Source: Gammaproteobacteria bacterium
Lineage (GTDB): Bacteria; Pseudomonadota; Gammaproteobacteria; Steroidobacterales; Steroidobacteraceae
Length of the DNA stretch: 64,000 nucleotides
NCBI GenBank assembly: GCA_016874055.1
Contig: VGVG01000001.1
Span: 136,816-200,815 of the forward strand
Reading direction: 5' to 3'
The notes under the pieces were generated by a model. The model had not been told where the DNA came from. It saw nothing but the letters and a program-made list of their open reading frames with translations, and ran no database searches. This document shows, piece by piece, positions 1 through 9,597 of this stretch (its first letter is position 1; every line of letters begins with the position of its first letter). The translations under genes were made by a program, and so were the position numbers.

Positions 1-1355
1 CACGCATTCATGGCGGCTTGCTGGGTCGTCGCGGTGTCGATGAAAGCGTGATGTCACTGCACGGTATCGAGCGCATCGACCTACTCGTAATCAACTTCTA
101 TCCCTTTGCCGAGACCGTCACACGACCTGCCTGCACTTATTCGGAGGCTGTCGAAAATATCGACATCGGTGGTCCGGCGATGGTGCGCGCTGCAGCGAAG
201 AACCACGACTCCGTCGCCGTACTCGTCGACCCGAGCGACTACGATACTGTGCTGAAAGAGATCGATACCCACGACGGTACAACCTCACAAGGGTTGCGCG
301 CTTGGCTCGCAGCCAAGGCGTTCGCACACACGGCACGATACGACACCATGGTCGCCAGTTATCTACAGCGAAAGAATCCTGCGCCGGGTGCAGAATTTCC
401 GCAGGCGCTGCCGCTTGTCTTCGAGAAAGTACAGAACTTGCGTTATGGCGAAAATCCCCACCAGCACGCAGCCTTCTACCGCGAGGTCACGCCGCGGGGC
501 CCATCCGTCTCAAGCGCCCGCATGCTTCAGGGCAAGGAGCTATCGTTCAATAATATCGCTGATGCCGATACCGCGATCGAGTGCGTTCGGCAGTTTGCAA
601 CGCCTGCTTGCGTTATCGTCAAGCATGCCAATCCCTGCGGTGCCGCCACAGCTGCCGACGCTCTCGGCGCCTATGAGGCTGCCTATCGCACCGATCCGAC
701 TGCAGCCTTTGGCGGCATCATCGCTTTCAATCGACCGGTCGACGTCAAGACCGCAAAGGCCATATTCGATCGGCAATTCGTCGAGGTGCTCGCGGCACCT
801 ACCGTGTTTTCCGAGGCACGAACTCTGCTGCGTAGCAAGCCAAAGGTTCGCGTGCTTGAACTCGGCGATCTGCCGACCGATCACGGCGCTGAGCTCGAAT
901 ACCGGAGCGTCTCGGGCGGCTTAATCGTGCAAACTCGGGATCTCGGTACAGTGACACGCGATCAACTTCGCGTCGTCAGCAAGCGTGTACCCAGCTCTGC
1001 GGAGCTCAACGATCTGCTTTTCGCTTGGCAGGTCTGCAAGTTCGTAAAATCGAACGCCATCGTCTACGCACGTGATCGCGCGACGATCGGAGTCGGCGCG
1101 GGGCAAATGAGTCGCGTCTATTCGAGTCGCATCGCCGCCATGAAGGCCGCTGACGAGAAGCTTGAGGTCAGTGGCTCGGTCATGGCATCCGACGCCTTCC
1201 TCCCGTTCCGTGACAGCCTCGATGTCGCTGCTGAATACGGCATCGCCGCCGTCATTCAGCCGGGTGGCAGCATGCGTGACGCCGAAGTCATCGCTGCAGC
1301 CGATGGACACGGCATGGCGATGGTGTTCACGGGTATGCGTCACTTCCGCCACTGA
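1..1355 (+). CDS. purH: Bifunctional AICAR formyltransferase / IMP cyclohydrolase, 5' end missing
   Basis: PurH catalyses the last two steps of IMP synthesis: formyl transfer from 10-formyltetrahydrofolate to AICAR, then ring closure. The reading frame is open to the left edge and begins with [11 protein letters not shown], the conserved stretch of the cyclohydrolase (MGS-like) domain, so the true start lies outside the window. The transformylase domain follows, with [15 protein letters not shown], the KHANPCGAA loop and the C-terminal [11 protein letters not shown] and [10 protein letters not shown] motifs. It ends at TGA 1353-1355, 11 bases before purD on the same strand, so purH-purD is probably one purine operon as in many proteobacteria. 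No lesion was seen in the visible part. Confidence 0.97.
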   Translation, partial: RIHGGLLGRRGVDESVMSLHGIERIDLLVINFYPFAETVTRPACTYSEAVENIDIGGPAMVRAAAKNHDSVAVLVDPSDYDTVLKEIDTHDGTTSQGLRAWLAAKAFAHTARYDTMVASYLQRKNPAPGAEFPQALPLVFEKVQNLRYGENPHQHAAFYREVTPRGPSVSSARMLQGKELSFNNIADADTAIECVRQFATPACVIVKHANPCGAATAADALGAYEAAYRTDPTAAFGGIIAFNRPVDVKTAKAIFDRQFVEVLAAPTVFSEARTLLRSKPKVRVLELGDLPTDHGAELEYRSVSGGLIVQTRDLGTVTRDQLRVVSKRVPSSAELNDLLFAWQVCKFVKSNAIVYARDRATIGVGAGQMSRVYSSRIAAMKAADEKLEVSGSVMASDAFLPFRDSLDVAAEYGIAAVIQPGGSMRDAEVIAAADGHGMAMVFTGMRHFRH

Positions 1356-1366
1356 TCCGGTCACGC

Positions 1367-2656
1367 ATGATCAAAGTTCTCATTGTGGGAAGTGGTGGGC
1401 GCGAACACGCGCTTGCCTGGAAGTGTGCGCAGTCGGCGCGTGTCGCTGAGGTACTGGTGGCTCCGGGAAATGCCGGAATCGCCAACGAATCCAAGGTGCG
1501 TAACGTGTCCGTGAACGCCGAGGACGTCGCCGGACTCGTCGACCTCGCGTGTCGCGAAAATATCGACCTCACCATCATCGGACCGGAAGCCCCTCTCGTA
1601 CTCGGGGTCGTCGACGCCTTCGAGGCAGCGGGGCTGCGATGCTTTGGTCCGCGCAAGGTGCCCTCGCAGCTAGAGGGATCCAAGGTCTTCACGAAAGAAT
1701 TCCTTCGGCGCCATCGCATCCCGACGGCCGCCTACGCCACCTTCACGCGCGACACTTTCGATCCTGCCTGGGTTCGAGAGCAACGCAAACCGATCGTCGT
1801 CAAGGCGAGCGGGCTCGCGGCGGGCAAGGGCGTGATCATCGTCGATAGCGCCGAGGAAGCTATCGAGACGGCTCGCGCCATGTTCGACGGTCAATTCGGG
1901 AGCGCTGGCGCCGAGGTCGTCATCGAAGAATTCCTGTCGGGCGAAGAAGCGAGCTTCATCGTTATGGCCGATGGCGAACACGTACTGCCTTTCGCAACCT
2001 CACAAGACCACAAGCGCGTGGGCGATGGAGACACCGGTCCTAACACCGGCGGCATGGGCGCCTATTCACCCGCACCCGTAGTCACACCTACGATGCACGA
2101 TCGCATCATGCGCGAAGTCATCCACCCGACCATCCGCGGACTCGCTGCAGACGGCATGCCATACACCGGCTTTCTCTATGCCGGCATAATGATCGCGCCG
2201 GATGGTACGCCAAACGTCCTTGAGTTTAATTGCCGATTCGGTGATCCGGAGACACAGCCCATCATGTCGCGTTTGCGCTCTGATCTCACCGTGCTGTGCG
2301 ACGCTGCTCTCAATGGGCGACTCGATCAGGTCAGCATGGATTGGGACCCGCGTGCCGCGCTCGGTGTCGTACTCGCTGCCGCGGGATATCCCGACGCCGT
2401 GCGCAAAGGCGATGCCATTGTCGGGCTCGATGAAGCCGCCGTGCTTCCGGGCAAAATATTCCATGCAGGTACATCGATGCGCAATGGACAGGTGATCACG
2501 AACGGCGGTCGCGTACTCTGTGTGGTAGGTCTCGGCGACACGGTTAGTGACGCACAACGAGCCGCCTATAACATCACGACGAAAGTTCACTTCGAGGGCA
2601 TGCAATATCGCCGCGACATTGGCCATCGCGCGATTGCGTGCGCGGTCGGCTGCTGA
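1367..2656 (+). CDS. purD: Phosphoribosylamine-glycine ligase (GARS)
   Basis: PurD joins glycine to 5-phosphoribosylamine with ATP, the second step of de novo purine synthesis, in the cytoplasm. The 429-residue product has the normal length and an ATP-grasp layout: N-terminal MIKVLIVGSGGREHALAWK, then EGSKVFTKEFL, the nucleotide loop VKASGLAAGKGVIIV, the GARS signature RFGDPETQPIM near residue 290, and the C-terminal YRRDIGHRA. The ATG is 11 bases after the purH stop, suggesting cotranscription. The gene converges on rho; the two stop codons are only about seven bases apart and I see no terminator hairpin between them. Nothing is missing. Confidence 0.97.
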   Translation: MIKVLIVGSGGREHALAWKCAQSARVAEVLVAPGNAGIANESKVRNVSVNAEDVAGLVDLACRENIDLTIIGPEAPLVLGVVDAFEAAGLRCFGPRKVPSQLEGSKVFTKEFLRRHRIPTAAYATFTRDTFDPAWVREQRKPIVVKASGLAAGKGVIIVDSAEEAIETARAMFDGQFGSAGAEVVIEEFLSGEEASFIVMADGEHVLPFATSQDHKRVGDGDTGPNTGGMGAYSPAPVVTPTMHDRIMREVIHPTIRGLAADGMPYTGFLYAGIMIAPDGTPNVLEFNCRFGDPETQPIMSRLRSDLTVLCDAALNGRLDQVSMDWDPRAALGVVLAAAGYPDAVRKGDAIVGLDEAAVLPGKIFHAGTSMRNGQVITNGGRVLCVVGLGDTVSDAQRAAYNITTKVHFEGMQYRRDIGHRAIACAVGC

Positions 2657-2663
2657 CGAGACT

Positions 2664-4142
2664 TCAGCGCTTCATCGCTTCGAAAAAATCCGAGTTCGTC
2701 TTTGTATCCTTCATCTTGTCGAGCAAGAACTCGATCGCAGCAAGCTCGTCCATCGGATGCAGCAGCTTGCGAAGGATCCAGATCTTCGCAAGTTCACCTG
2801 CGTCAGTGATGAGGTCCTCCTTACGGGTACCCGATCGATTGATGTTGATCGCCGGGAACACACGCTTCTCAGAAATGCGACGATCGAGGTGGATTTCGCT
2901 GTTACCAGTACCCTTAAACTCTTCGTAGATAACATCGTCCATCTTCGAGCCCGTATCGATGAGGGCCGTCGCCAGGATGGTGAGTGAGCCGCCTTCCTCG
3001 ATGTTACGCGCCGCGCCGAAGAATCGCTTTGGACGCTGCAACGCATTCGCATCGACACCACCCGTCAGCACCTTGCCTGAGCTCGGCACCACGGTGTTGT
3101 AGGCGCGCGCGAGACGGGTGATCGAGTCAAGCAGGATCACGACGTCTTTCTTGTGCTCGACCAGACGCTTCGCCTTCTCGATGACCATCTCGGCCACTTG
3201 TACGTGACGCGCTGCCGGCTCATCGAAGGTAGAGGAGACGACCTCGCCCTTCACCGTACGCTGCATCTCGGTAACTTCTTCGGGGCGCTCGTCGATGAGC
3301 AGGACGATAAGATACACCTCGGGATGATTAGCCGTAATCGCAGTTGCAATATTCTGTAGCAACATCGTTTTACCGGCCTTCGGCGGCGAGACGATGAGAC
3401 CGCGTTGACCTTTACCGATCGGCGCGCACAAGTCGATGGCACGAGCGGTAAGATCTTCCGTCGAGCCGTTGCCACGCTCGAGCTTTAAACGCTTGGTCGG
3501 ATGCAGCGGCGTAAGGTTCTCGAAGAGCACCTTGCTTCGTGCATTCTCGGGCGAGTCAAGGTTGATCTCACCCACCTTTAATAGCGCGAAATAACGCTCG
3601 CCGTCTCTCGGCGGACGAATCAGACCCGAGATCGTATCGCCGGTCCGAAGATTGAATCGACGAATTTGTGCGGGGCTGATGTAGATATCGTCGGGGCCCG
3701 CGAGGTACGAGCCATCAGCCGAGCGCAGGAACCCGAAGCCGTCCTGCAAAATTTCGAGCGCACCGTCACCATATATATCTTCGCCCTTTCGCGCATGCGC
3801 CTTAAGTAAACTAAAAATGATGTCCTGCTTACGCGAACGGGCCATGCCGTCGACACCGAGGGTACTAGCCATTTCGACCAGCTTGGCAATGGGCGTCGCC
3901 TTAAGCGTTGTTAGATTCATTGAGTTACGCGAGGCAGCGAGCTCCGCGCGACTTATAATTTCTGCATCTTCGCCAGACTCGATGAACGGCGCGTGATCCA
4001 TCGGCAAATCGTCGTAGATTGGCCCGCCGACGTTGCCGTTACGCATGCCGCCGCCGCGGTTCGGATCGCGATGACTGCCGTGACGGGGTCCTTTACCCTG
4101 ACGTCGCGACCCGCCCTGCCCGCCTAGGTATCCGCCCCTCAC
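2664..4142 (-). CDS. rho: Transcription termination factor Rho with N-terminal extension
   Basis: Rho is the hexameric RNA-dependent ATPase/translocase that ends transcription at factor-dependent sites. From Met75 (MNLTTLK, codon at 3920) the protein is 418 residues, the usual Rho length, with the Rho N-terminal helix domain, the cold-shock-like RNA-binding fold ([18 protein letters not shown]), the Walker A loop [13 protein letters not shown], Walker [17 protein letters not shown], and the Q and R loops. The frame is open a further 74 codons to a GTG at 4142 that overlaps the trxA stop as GTGA, typical of translational coupling. I take that start. The extra N-terminus is rich in Gly, Arg, Asn and Asp. 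Initiation at Met33 or Met75 cannot be excluded. Confidence 0.95.
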   Translation of the reverse strand: MRGGYLGGQGGSRRQGKGPRHGSHRDPNRGGGMRNGNVGGPIYDDLPMDHAPFIESGEDAEIISRAELAASRNSMNLTTLKATPIAKLVEMASTLGVDGMARSRKQDIIFSLLKAHARKGEDIYGDGALEILQDGFGFLRSADGSYLAGPDDIYISPAQIRRFNLRTGDTISGLIRPPRDGERYFALLKVGEINLDSPENARSKVLFENLTPLHPTKRLKLERGNGSTEDLTARAIDLCAPIGKGQRGLIVSPPKAGKTMLLQNIATAITANHPEVYLIVLLIDERPEEVTEMQRTVKGEVVSSTFDEPAARHVQVAEMVIEKAKRLVEHKKDVVILLDSITRLARAYNTVVPSSGKVLTGGVDANALQRPKRFFGAARNIEEGGSLTILATALIDTGSKMDDVIYEEFKGTGNSEIHLDRRISEKRVFPAININRSGTRKEDLITDAGELAKIWILRKLLHPMDELAAIEFLLDKMKDTKTNSDFFEAMKR

Positions 4143-4468
4143 AGGTGACTGTCCAGGAATAAAGCGAGTTGCGAGCGCGAAACTGCGCCCACCTTCTGCG
4201 CCTCGACGGCCCCATTTTTGAAAAGAATGAGGGTTGGAATGCCGCGGATGCCGAACTTGGGTGGCGTCTGCGGATTTTCGTCGATGTTAAGTTTGGCGAT
4301 GCGAACACGATCAGCGTAAGCCGGAGCGAGTTCATCGAGAATAGGGGCGATCATCTTGCATGGTCCACACCACTCCGCCCAAAAATCGAGCAGGACGGGC
4401 TTTTCGGATTTGAGAACGTCGTTGACAAAAGTGGCGTCAGTGGTATTGATAATGTGAGGGCTGCTCAC
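4139..4468 (-). CDS. trxA: Thioredoxin
   Basis: This is a cytoplasmic dithiol-disulfide oxidoreductase that supplies reducing power to ribonucleotide reductase and other enzymes. The active site [11 protein letters not shown] is present, with the cis-proline loop GIRGIPTL downstream. I start at GTG 4468, which gives about 109 residues, the standard length. It has a clear ribosome binding site (GGAGG nine bases upstream on the minus strand). A longer open frame to 4579 would add an Asn/Arg-rich stretch unlike thioredoxin. The TGA stop overlaps the GTG of rho (GTGA), so the two are likely translated together. rhlB lies divergently upstream. Confidence 0.96.
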   Translation of the reverse strand: MSSPHIINTTDATFVNDVLKSEKPVLLDFWAEWCGPCKMIAPILDELAPAYADRVRIAKLNIDENPQTPPKFGIRGIPTLILFKNGAVEAQKVGAVSRSQLALFLDSHL

Positions 4469-4802
4469 GCGTGTAAGCCTCCGATTGGGGCGATTTTGAT
4501 GGGAGTTGAGGTAGTTTTGATGGAGTCGAAACGATAGAAGGTTGGGGGGGTTGATAGCGGGCCCGAGGCTGAACGCCATGTCGGGATGCTTTCAAACGGT
4601 TACAATAATGTGGCGGAACGATTCGGGTTTTGCCTCTGGATCGACAAGATTTGCTAACGGTTCGGGCTTATGGCTCAGGCTTATGGTTCGGGAGGAATCA
4701 AGCTCGATGTCTGGGGGCAGGGTGCCCTAGTGCCCCTAATTTGTAGCCAATTCCCGGGACGTTTGCAAGCACCGACAACTTTTCCACGTATCTCGGTTCG
4801 TA
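4469..4802. promoter_or_regulatory. Divergent intergenic region trxA / rhlB
   Basis: These 334 bases separate trxA (leftward) and rhlB (rightward) and must carry both promoters. I see no convincing sigma70 pair. A short imperfect repeat lies around 4660-4700, where GGCTTATGG occurs twice about ten bases apart, flanked by GGTTCGGG on both sides. A G-rich run sits near 4540-4550. No gene with a plausible start and ribosome site is visible here. Confidence 0.45.
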
Positions 4803-6068
4803 ATGTCTGATACCCATCTTTCCGACCTCACCTTCTCCGCACTCAATCTGGCCGACTCTCTGATGCAGGGCCTCAACGAGGCAGGGTTCACATGCTGCAC
4901 GCCGATCCAGGCCCAGACCCTGCCCCACGCCCTCGTCGGACGAGATATCGCAGGACAAGCCCAAACCGGCACGGGCAAGACCGCAGCCTTTCTGGTCGCG
5001 CTCTTTCAACGCCTGCTGTCGCAACCCTCGCCGCCTACGAGGGGCGCCACCTCGGTTCGGGCGCTCGCGATCGCTCCAACCCGCGAGCTCGCCGTTCAAA
5101 TCTACAACGACGCCATCTTGCTCGGTCGCCACACCGGTCTGCGGATTGCCGTGGTGTACGGCGGAGTCGACTACGACAAACAACGTCGCGACCTCGAAGG
5201 TGGCGTCGACATTCTTATTGGTACGCCCGGCCGTCTAATCGACTACTTTAAACAACATGTTTTCGAGCTGCGAGAGACACAGGCCATCGTCCTCGATGAA
5301 GCTGATCGCATGTTCGACCTCGGCTTCATTGCGGATATTCGCTACCTCATGCGTCGTCTGCCGCCGCCCGATCGGCGGCAATCCATGCTCTTTTCGGCCA
5401 CGCTGTCGCAGCGCGTGCTTGAGCTCGCCTACGAGCACATGAATAATCCGGAGCTTGTGCGTATCGAGCCTGAGAAAATCACGGCCGATCTTGTTCGACA
5501 GATAATGTATTACCCGGCGATGGAAGAAAAGATTCCGCTGCTCGTGGGTTTGCTGCGAAAGATTGATCCGTTCCGCAGCATGGTGTTCGTCAATACGAAG
5601 CGTATGGCTGAGCGTCTAGAAGACGTCTTGAGTGCCAACGACATCAACGTGCAGGCCTTGTCCGGTGACGTCCCGCAAAAGAAACGTCTACGCTTCCTGG
5701 AAGATTTCCACACCGGTAAGCTCGCCGTGCTAATCGCAACTGATGTCGCATCGCGTGGTCTCCACATCCCCAGCGTCAGCCACGTCTTCAACTTCGACTT
5801 ACCTCAAGACTCAGCCGATTACGTACACCGAATAGGACGTACGGCTCGCGCGGGAGCTGACGGCGACGCCATCAGCTTCGCCTGCGAGGAGTACGCCGTC
5901 GCACTGCCCGACATCGAAAAATTTATTGGGCGAAAAGTACCCTTTGAATCGATCAGCCCGGACATGCTCTCTGAGATTAAATGGCCGCCACGTCGCCGCT
6001 ATACAGAACGCGGTGGACGACCGGGCGGCGGCAGACAAGGCCGAGGCGACCCTCGCCGCGGACGCTGA
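4803..6068 (+). CDS. rhlB: ATP-dependent RNA helicase RhlB (DEAD-box)
   Basis: RhlB unwinds structured RNA and, in enterobacteria, works with RNase E and PNPase in the degradosome. The 421-residue product carries the whole DEAD-box set in order: Q motif around [10 protein letters not shown], motif I AQTGTGKT (residues 53-60), PTRELA, motif II DEAD in [11 protein letters not shown], motif III SAT, then the C-terminal helicase domain with [21 protein letters not shown] and motif [12 protein letters not shown]. The tail is Arg/Gly-rich ([14 protein letters not shown]), typical of an RNA-binding extension. It lies divergent from trxA-rho, joining three RNA or redox functions. No strong Shine-Dalgarno is visible before the ATG. 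Confidence 0.95.
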   Translation: MSDTHLSDLTFSALNLADSLMQGLNEAGFTCCTPIQAQTLPHALVGRDIAGQAQTGTGKTAAFLVALFQRLLSQPSPPTRGATSVRALAIAPTRELAVQIYNDAILLGRHTGLRIAVVYGGVDYDKQRRDLEGGVDILIGTPGRLIDYFKQHVFELRETQAIVLDEADRMFDLGFIADIRYLMRRLPPPDRRQSMLFSATLSQRVLELAYEHMNNPELVRIEPEKITADLVRQIMYYPAMEEKIPLLVGLLRKIDPFRSMVFVNTKRMAERLEDVLSANDINVQALSGDVPQKKRLRFLEDFHTGKLAVLIATDVASRGLHIPSVSHVFNFDLPQDSADYVHRIGRTARAGADGDAISFACEEYAVALPDIEKFIGRKVPFESISPDMLSEIKWPPRRRYTERGGRPGGGRQGRGDPRRGR

Positions 6069-6077
6069 CGGTCCGTG

Positions 6078-6746
6078 TCAGAGCAGGTCAATCACGCCAT
6101 CGATCGCCGTAAATTCCTCGTGTTTTTTTGGTTCGCGTGACGAGTCCGGTCGCTTCACGCCATAGACCCAGCCTAGGCCAGCTGCGATGGCCGCATGCAG
6201 AACAGCTTTGCTGTCGTCGACGAATATCGTGCGCGCTGGATCAAAAGGCTCGGCATGCTGCGCTGCGATCCAGAACCTCGGGTCCTCCTTCGGCGCACCG
6301 AATCCGTGCGAGGTATAAGCGGCATCGAGATAACTCATTACCCGAGTGCGCTCCTCCTTTATGCCGAGAATGACCGGGTGCGAATTGGTCATGAGCACAA
6401 GACGCTTACCGCGCTCGCGTAATTGCATAAGAAAGCTGCATGCACCCGGCAACCAAGCGACTCTGTGCGCCTCCTCGCGGTGGATACGCTCGATATCGAT
6501 GCGAAGTTGGACGCTCCAGTAGTCGATCGAATACCAATCGAGCGTACCCTGAACACGCTCGAACCGCGGCGCGAGTACAGCATGGGTTTCAGCGAGCGAT
6601 AGTCCGTTGTTCTCGGCGTAGATCTCAACGACACGCGTCAGCCAGATATAATTGTCGAAAGCGAGATCAAGCAGCGTGCCGTCGAGGTCGAGTAGCACAG
6701 TGTCGATCCCGTCCCAGCGGGGCGACTGTCGTGTAAGTGGTGACAC
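6078..6746 (-). CDS. yrfG: HAD-family nucleotidase, YrfG type (GMP/IMP nucleotidase)
   Basis: This is a haloacid-dehalogenase-fold phosphatase. Motif I DLDGTLLDLAFDNYIW near the N-terminus, motif II LMTNSHP, and the C-terminal acidic motif IFVDDSKAVLHAA are all present. The sequence pattern matches E. coli YrfG, which dephosphorylates purine mononucleotides. I start at GTG 6746; upstream in-frame codons to 6809 would run into the divergent PHP gene. It converges with rhlB with a nine-base gap. The family is clear; the GMP/IMP preference is transferred from the E. coli protein. Confidence 0.85.
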   Translation of the reverse strand: MSPLTRQSPRWDGIDTVLLDLDGTLLDLAFDNYIWLTRVVEIYAENNGLSLAETHAVLAPRFERVQGTLDWYSIDYWSVQLRIDIERIHREEAHRVAWLPGACSFLMQLRERGKRLVLMTNSHPVILGIKEERTRVMSYLDAAYTSHGFGAPKEDPRFWIAAQHAEPFDPARTIFVDDSKAVLHAAIAAGLGWVYGVKRPDSSREPKKHEEFTAIDGVIDLL

Positions 6747-6764
6747 TCGACTATCATACCGAGG

Positions 6765-7607
6765 ATGAAGTCTCCCTTGATTACCGATCTGCATTTGCAC
6801 AGTCATCACTCAGATGGCCTGCTAACGCCCGAGGCGCTCATCGAGCTTTGTGCTGCGCGCCGCGTAACGTTCGCAGCACTCACCGACCATGACACAGTCG
6901 CGGGCTGCGAGTCCGCACGGCTCGCATGTATCCGTCACGGATTACGATAAGTCACAGGTGTCGAAGTCTCCTGCGGCTGGAACCGTCAGACGCTGCACGT
7001 TGTCGGACTCGATTTCGAACCCAAACATGCTGCGCTCACGTCGCATCTGGCGAATATTCGCGCACGGCGAGCCGCTCGGCTTACCGAGATCGGCGAACGA
7101 CTTGAGCGTGAAGCTGCCTTTGCCGCTCGGTCCCTAGTCAAGGAGATCCTTCAAAGCACCGATGTGCCGACACGAATGCACTTGGCTCGCGCCTTTGTCT
7201 CGGCAGGCCACGTGGGTGACCTTTTGGAGGTCTTTAGCCTATGGTTGTCGCCAGGGACGCCAAGACATGTGCCCGAACAGTGGCCTAGCCTCGCCGAAAC
7301 GGTAACGACGCCACGCGCAGCAGGGGGTCGAGTCGTACTTGCTCATCCGCACCGATATCGACTCTCAGGCAGCGCGTTGCGACGGCTGCTTGGCGAGTTT
7401 CGTGAAGCGGGCGGCGAGGCCATCAAGGTGGCCGTGGCCGGGATTAGACCCTCGGACCTTGACCGTCTGGCCACCTTAGCGCGGAATCTGTGGTTTGCCG
7501 CCTCCACAGGCTCGGATTTCCATGATTCAGCCGTGCCGTGGAATCCCCCGGGATGCTTCGCTAAGCTACCGGCAGATCTTGAACCTCTGGCGGCGCGGCT
7601 CGGATGA
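6765..7607 (+). pseudogene. rnm: PHP-domain phosphoesterase (RNase AM / YciV type), one internal stop
   Basis: The frame encodes a PHP metal-dependent phosphoesterase of the YciV family; in E. coli this is RNase AM, a 5'-3' exonuclease that matures rRNA 5' ends. The metal motif DLHLHSHHSDG and TDHDT are intact, and the second half (VVLAHPHRY, GSDFHDS) is in the same frame. A TAA at 6948-6950 splits them, between HGLR and VTGVEVSCGW, where relatives have one ordinary residue followed by a VPGVEIS-like segment. No other stop or shift lies between 6765 and 7607. Either it is a recent nonsense mutation, a readthrough site, or a sequence error. The stop at 7607 overlaps the next ATG (ATGA). Confidence 0.85.
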
Positions 7608-7834
7608 CCGGTAACGACGACAACGAAAAAATCAACCGCAAACTGTTTCGCAACGTCGAGAAATTGCGGCTGTTGCGCATCGAGCATCGTGATCTCGACG
7701 AACGTATCGCGCGTCTGTCAATGGATCTTCACGTCAATGAAATCCAGCTAAAGCGCTTGAAGAAACGCAAGCTGATTATTAAGGACCAAATCGAGCGCTG
7801 TAGCAGCGAAATCATCCCTGATCTCAACGCATGA
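7604..7834 (+). CDS. Small coiled-coil protein, DUF465 / YdcH-like
   Basis: This 76-residue, highly charged, helical protein begins with MTGNDDNEKINRKLF, followed by a heptad-like Leu/Ile pattern and a Lys/Arg cluster LKRLKKRKLIIKDQIE. Length and the closing basic KRLKKRKL...KDQI helix match the DUF465/YdcH family, small proteins of unknown role found across proteobacteria. It overlaps the preceding PHP gene by four bases (ATGA) and is followed after about 20 bases by the MscS-type gene, so all three may be cotranscribed. No specific function can be read from the sequence. Confidence 0.8.
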   Translation: MTGNDDNEKINRKLFRNVEKLRLLRIEHRDLDERIARLSMDLHVNEIQLKRLKKRKLIIKDQIERCSSEIIPDLNA

Positions 7835-7856
7835 TATCCAACGCGGATACGCATAA

Positions 7857-9194
7857 ATGAATCCGATGCCGAGCTCCGTCGAGGCACTGTTACGAGAGCT
7901 TCTGGGCCGCGACGGCATCAACGAGTTAATCGCGATCCTGCTCGCGGTGGCAATCTCGCTGCTCATCAACCACCTCATGCGCGGCTCGCGCAAGCGTCTT
8001 CATAAGCGCCGAGTGCTGAGCACGCTGGCAGAAGGCGCCTTCAGGATCGCGCCATTCATGGTGGCTACCGTCCTGATCGCGGTGGCTATCGGGCTGATTC
8101 ATCAGGCGGGCGCATCAAATGTCATTCTTATCCTCGCACTACAACTCATCGTGACGCTCGGCGCCGTGCGTTTCGGTGTCTTTCTGCTTGGCGTGCTGCT
8201 CGGCGAAGACAGCTGGGCGGCGCGGTGGGAGCTGCGACTGACGTTACTTGTCTGGGTCAGCCTTGGGCTTCAGTTCTTCGGTGCGTTCGATTGGCTGGAA
8301 AAGATGCTCGGTTCCGTTGATCTATTGCCGGGCGAAGCCGCGTTCAGTCTCTGGGCTTTGCTGCGCAGCATTGTCATCGTCGGAGGATTCGTCGTCATGA
8401 CGAGTCTCGCTGCCAAGGCCATAGAGCGACGAGTGATGTCGCTTGAACACATTATACCCTCGACTCGCGTGGGCATCGTAAAAGGAAGTTACTTCCTGCT
8501 TATTTCCATCGGTCTGTTGCTGGGCGTCAACTCAGCGGGTGTGGATCTCACTTCCTTGACGGTGCTCACCGGTGCCGTTGTTTTTGCACTCGGCTTCGGC
8601 ATCCGTGACATCACGAGCAACTTCGTCAGCGGCTTTATACTGCTCATGGATAAATCCATTAAGCCTGGCGATGTCATCAGCTTTCACCAGCATACGGGTA
8701 CCACCTCGGACAACTTCGGTTGGGTTCAGGAGCTACACGGTCGGTATGTTGTGATTCGCGATCGCGATGGCGTCGAATCCTTAGTACCCAACCAAAACCT
8801 GATCACCAACTCGGTCATCAATTGGAGTTATTCCGATCAGCGTGTGCGACTGCGTCTACCCGTAATGATCAGCTATGATAACGACCCGGAAATCGCACTC
8901 GACTTACTCATCAAGGCGACGCATAACCACCCACGAATCCTGATCGATCCGCCTCCGGTATCGCGGCTACTATCGTTCGAAGATTACGGTATCAAGCTCG
9001 AAGTGCGCTTCTGGATTCGTGATCCAATGAACGGCGTCAACAACGTTCGCTCTGATGTGAATCTTCGTATCTGGAAGCTTTTCAAGGAGCAAGGCATCAA
9101 AATTCCAGTCGCACAGCAGGAAGTTCGGGTTCTCGAGCCCGGTGCGAAAGTGACGCGCTCTGGTCTACCCTACGATGCCAATCCTAGCGGGTAA
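7857..9194 (+). CDS. Mechanosensitive ion channel, MscS family
   Basis: This is an inner-membrane channel that opens under membrane tension to release solutes on hypo-osmotic shock. The 445-residue protein has several N-terminal hydrophobic segments, then the pore-lining TM3 helix and beta domain of MscS: SLTVLTGAVVFALGFGIRDI, ITSNFVSGFILLMDKSIKPGDVI, and a downstream LVPNQNLITNSVINWSY. The extra N-terminal helices put it in the medium-size, multi-helix MscS class rather than minimal E. coli MscS. Its 3' end overlaps arfB by 20 bases. Confidence 0.92.
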   Translation: MNPMPSSVEALLRELLGRDGINELIAILLAVAISLLINHLMRGSRKRLHKRRVLSTLAEGAFRIAPFMVATVLIAVAIGLIHQAGASNVILILALQLIVTLGAVRFGVFLLGVLLGEDSWAARWELRLTLLVWVSLGLQFFGAFDWLEKMLGSVDLLPGEAAFSLWALLRSIVIVGGFVVMTSLAAKAIERRVMSLEHIIPSTRVGIVKGSYFLLISIGLLLGVNSAGVDLTSLTVLTGAVVFALGFGIRDITSNFVSGFILLMDKSIKPGDVISFHQHTGTTSDNFGWVQELHGRYVVIRDRDGVESLVPNQNLITNSVINWSYSDQRVRLRLPVMISYDNDPEIALDLLIKATHNHPRILIDPPPVSRLLSFEDYGIKLEVRFWIRDPMNGVNNVRSDVNLRIWKLFKEQGIKIPVAQQEVRVLEPGAKVTRSGLPYDANPSG

Positions 9195-9597
9195 GGTTAT
9201 CGTCCCCGATGCCGACTTATCGGTATCGTTCATTCGCGCCGGAGGTCCAGGCGGTCAGAACGTTAATAAGGTCGCCAGCGCTGTCCAACTACGCTTTGAT
9301 CTCGCGGGCACTACGGCACTAACCGATGCCGTCAAGTATCGACTGCGCTCTCTGGCGGGACGTCGTCTGACCAACGAGGGCTCATTGCTTATCGTGGCCC
9401 GTGAGCACCGAAGCCAAGACCAAAATCGTCGCGAGGCCGAACAAAGATTAGCAGACCTCATTGGCGTAGCGTCCATCGAGCACAAAGTCCGTCGTAAGAC
9501 CAAACCTACGCAAGCCTCTGGACTGCGTCGCCTCGAGAGCAAAACGCGGTGGTCTTCGGTTAAGCGCCAGCGAGGGCGAGTTCGCGCTCAGGATTGA
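9175..9597 (+). CDS. arfB: Alternative ribosome-rescue factor ArfB (YaeJ)
   Basis: ArfB is a peptidyl-tRNA hydrolase that frees ribosomes stalled on non-stop mRNAs. The 140-residue product carries the catalytic GGQ loop, FIRAGGPGGQNVNKVASAV (residues about 19-37), and a basic C-terminal tail (KVRRKTKPTQASGLRRLESK) of the type that enters the empty mRNA channel. It lacks the release-factor codon-recognition domain, as expected. Its ATG lies inside the end of the MscS gene (20-base overlap), implying coupled translation. It converges with plsB, whose stop overlaps its last codons (9588-9597). Confidence 0.93.
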   Translation: MPILAGKVIVPDADLSVSFIRAGGPGGQNVNKVASAVQLRFDLAGTTALTDAVKYRLRSLAGRRLTNEGSLLIVAREHRSQDQNRREAEQRLADLIGVASIEHKVRRKTKPTQASGLRRLESKTRWSSVKRQRGRVRAQD

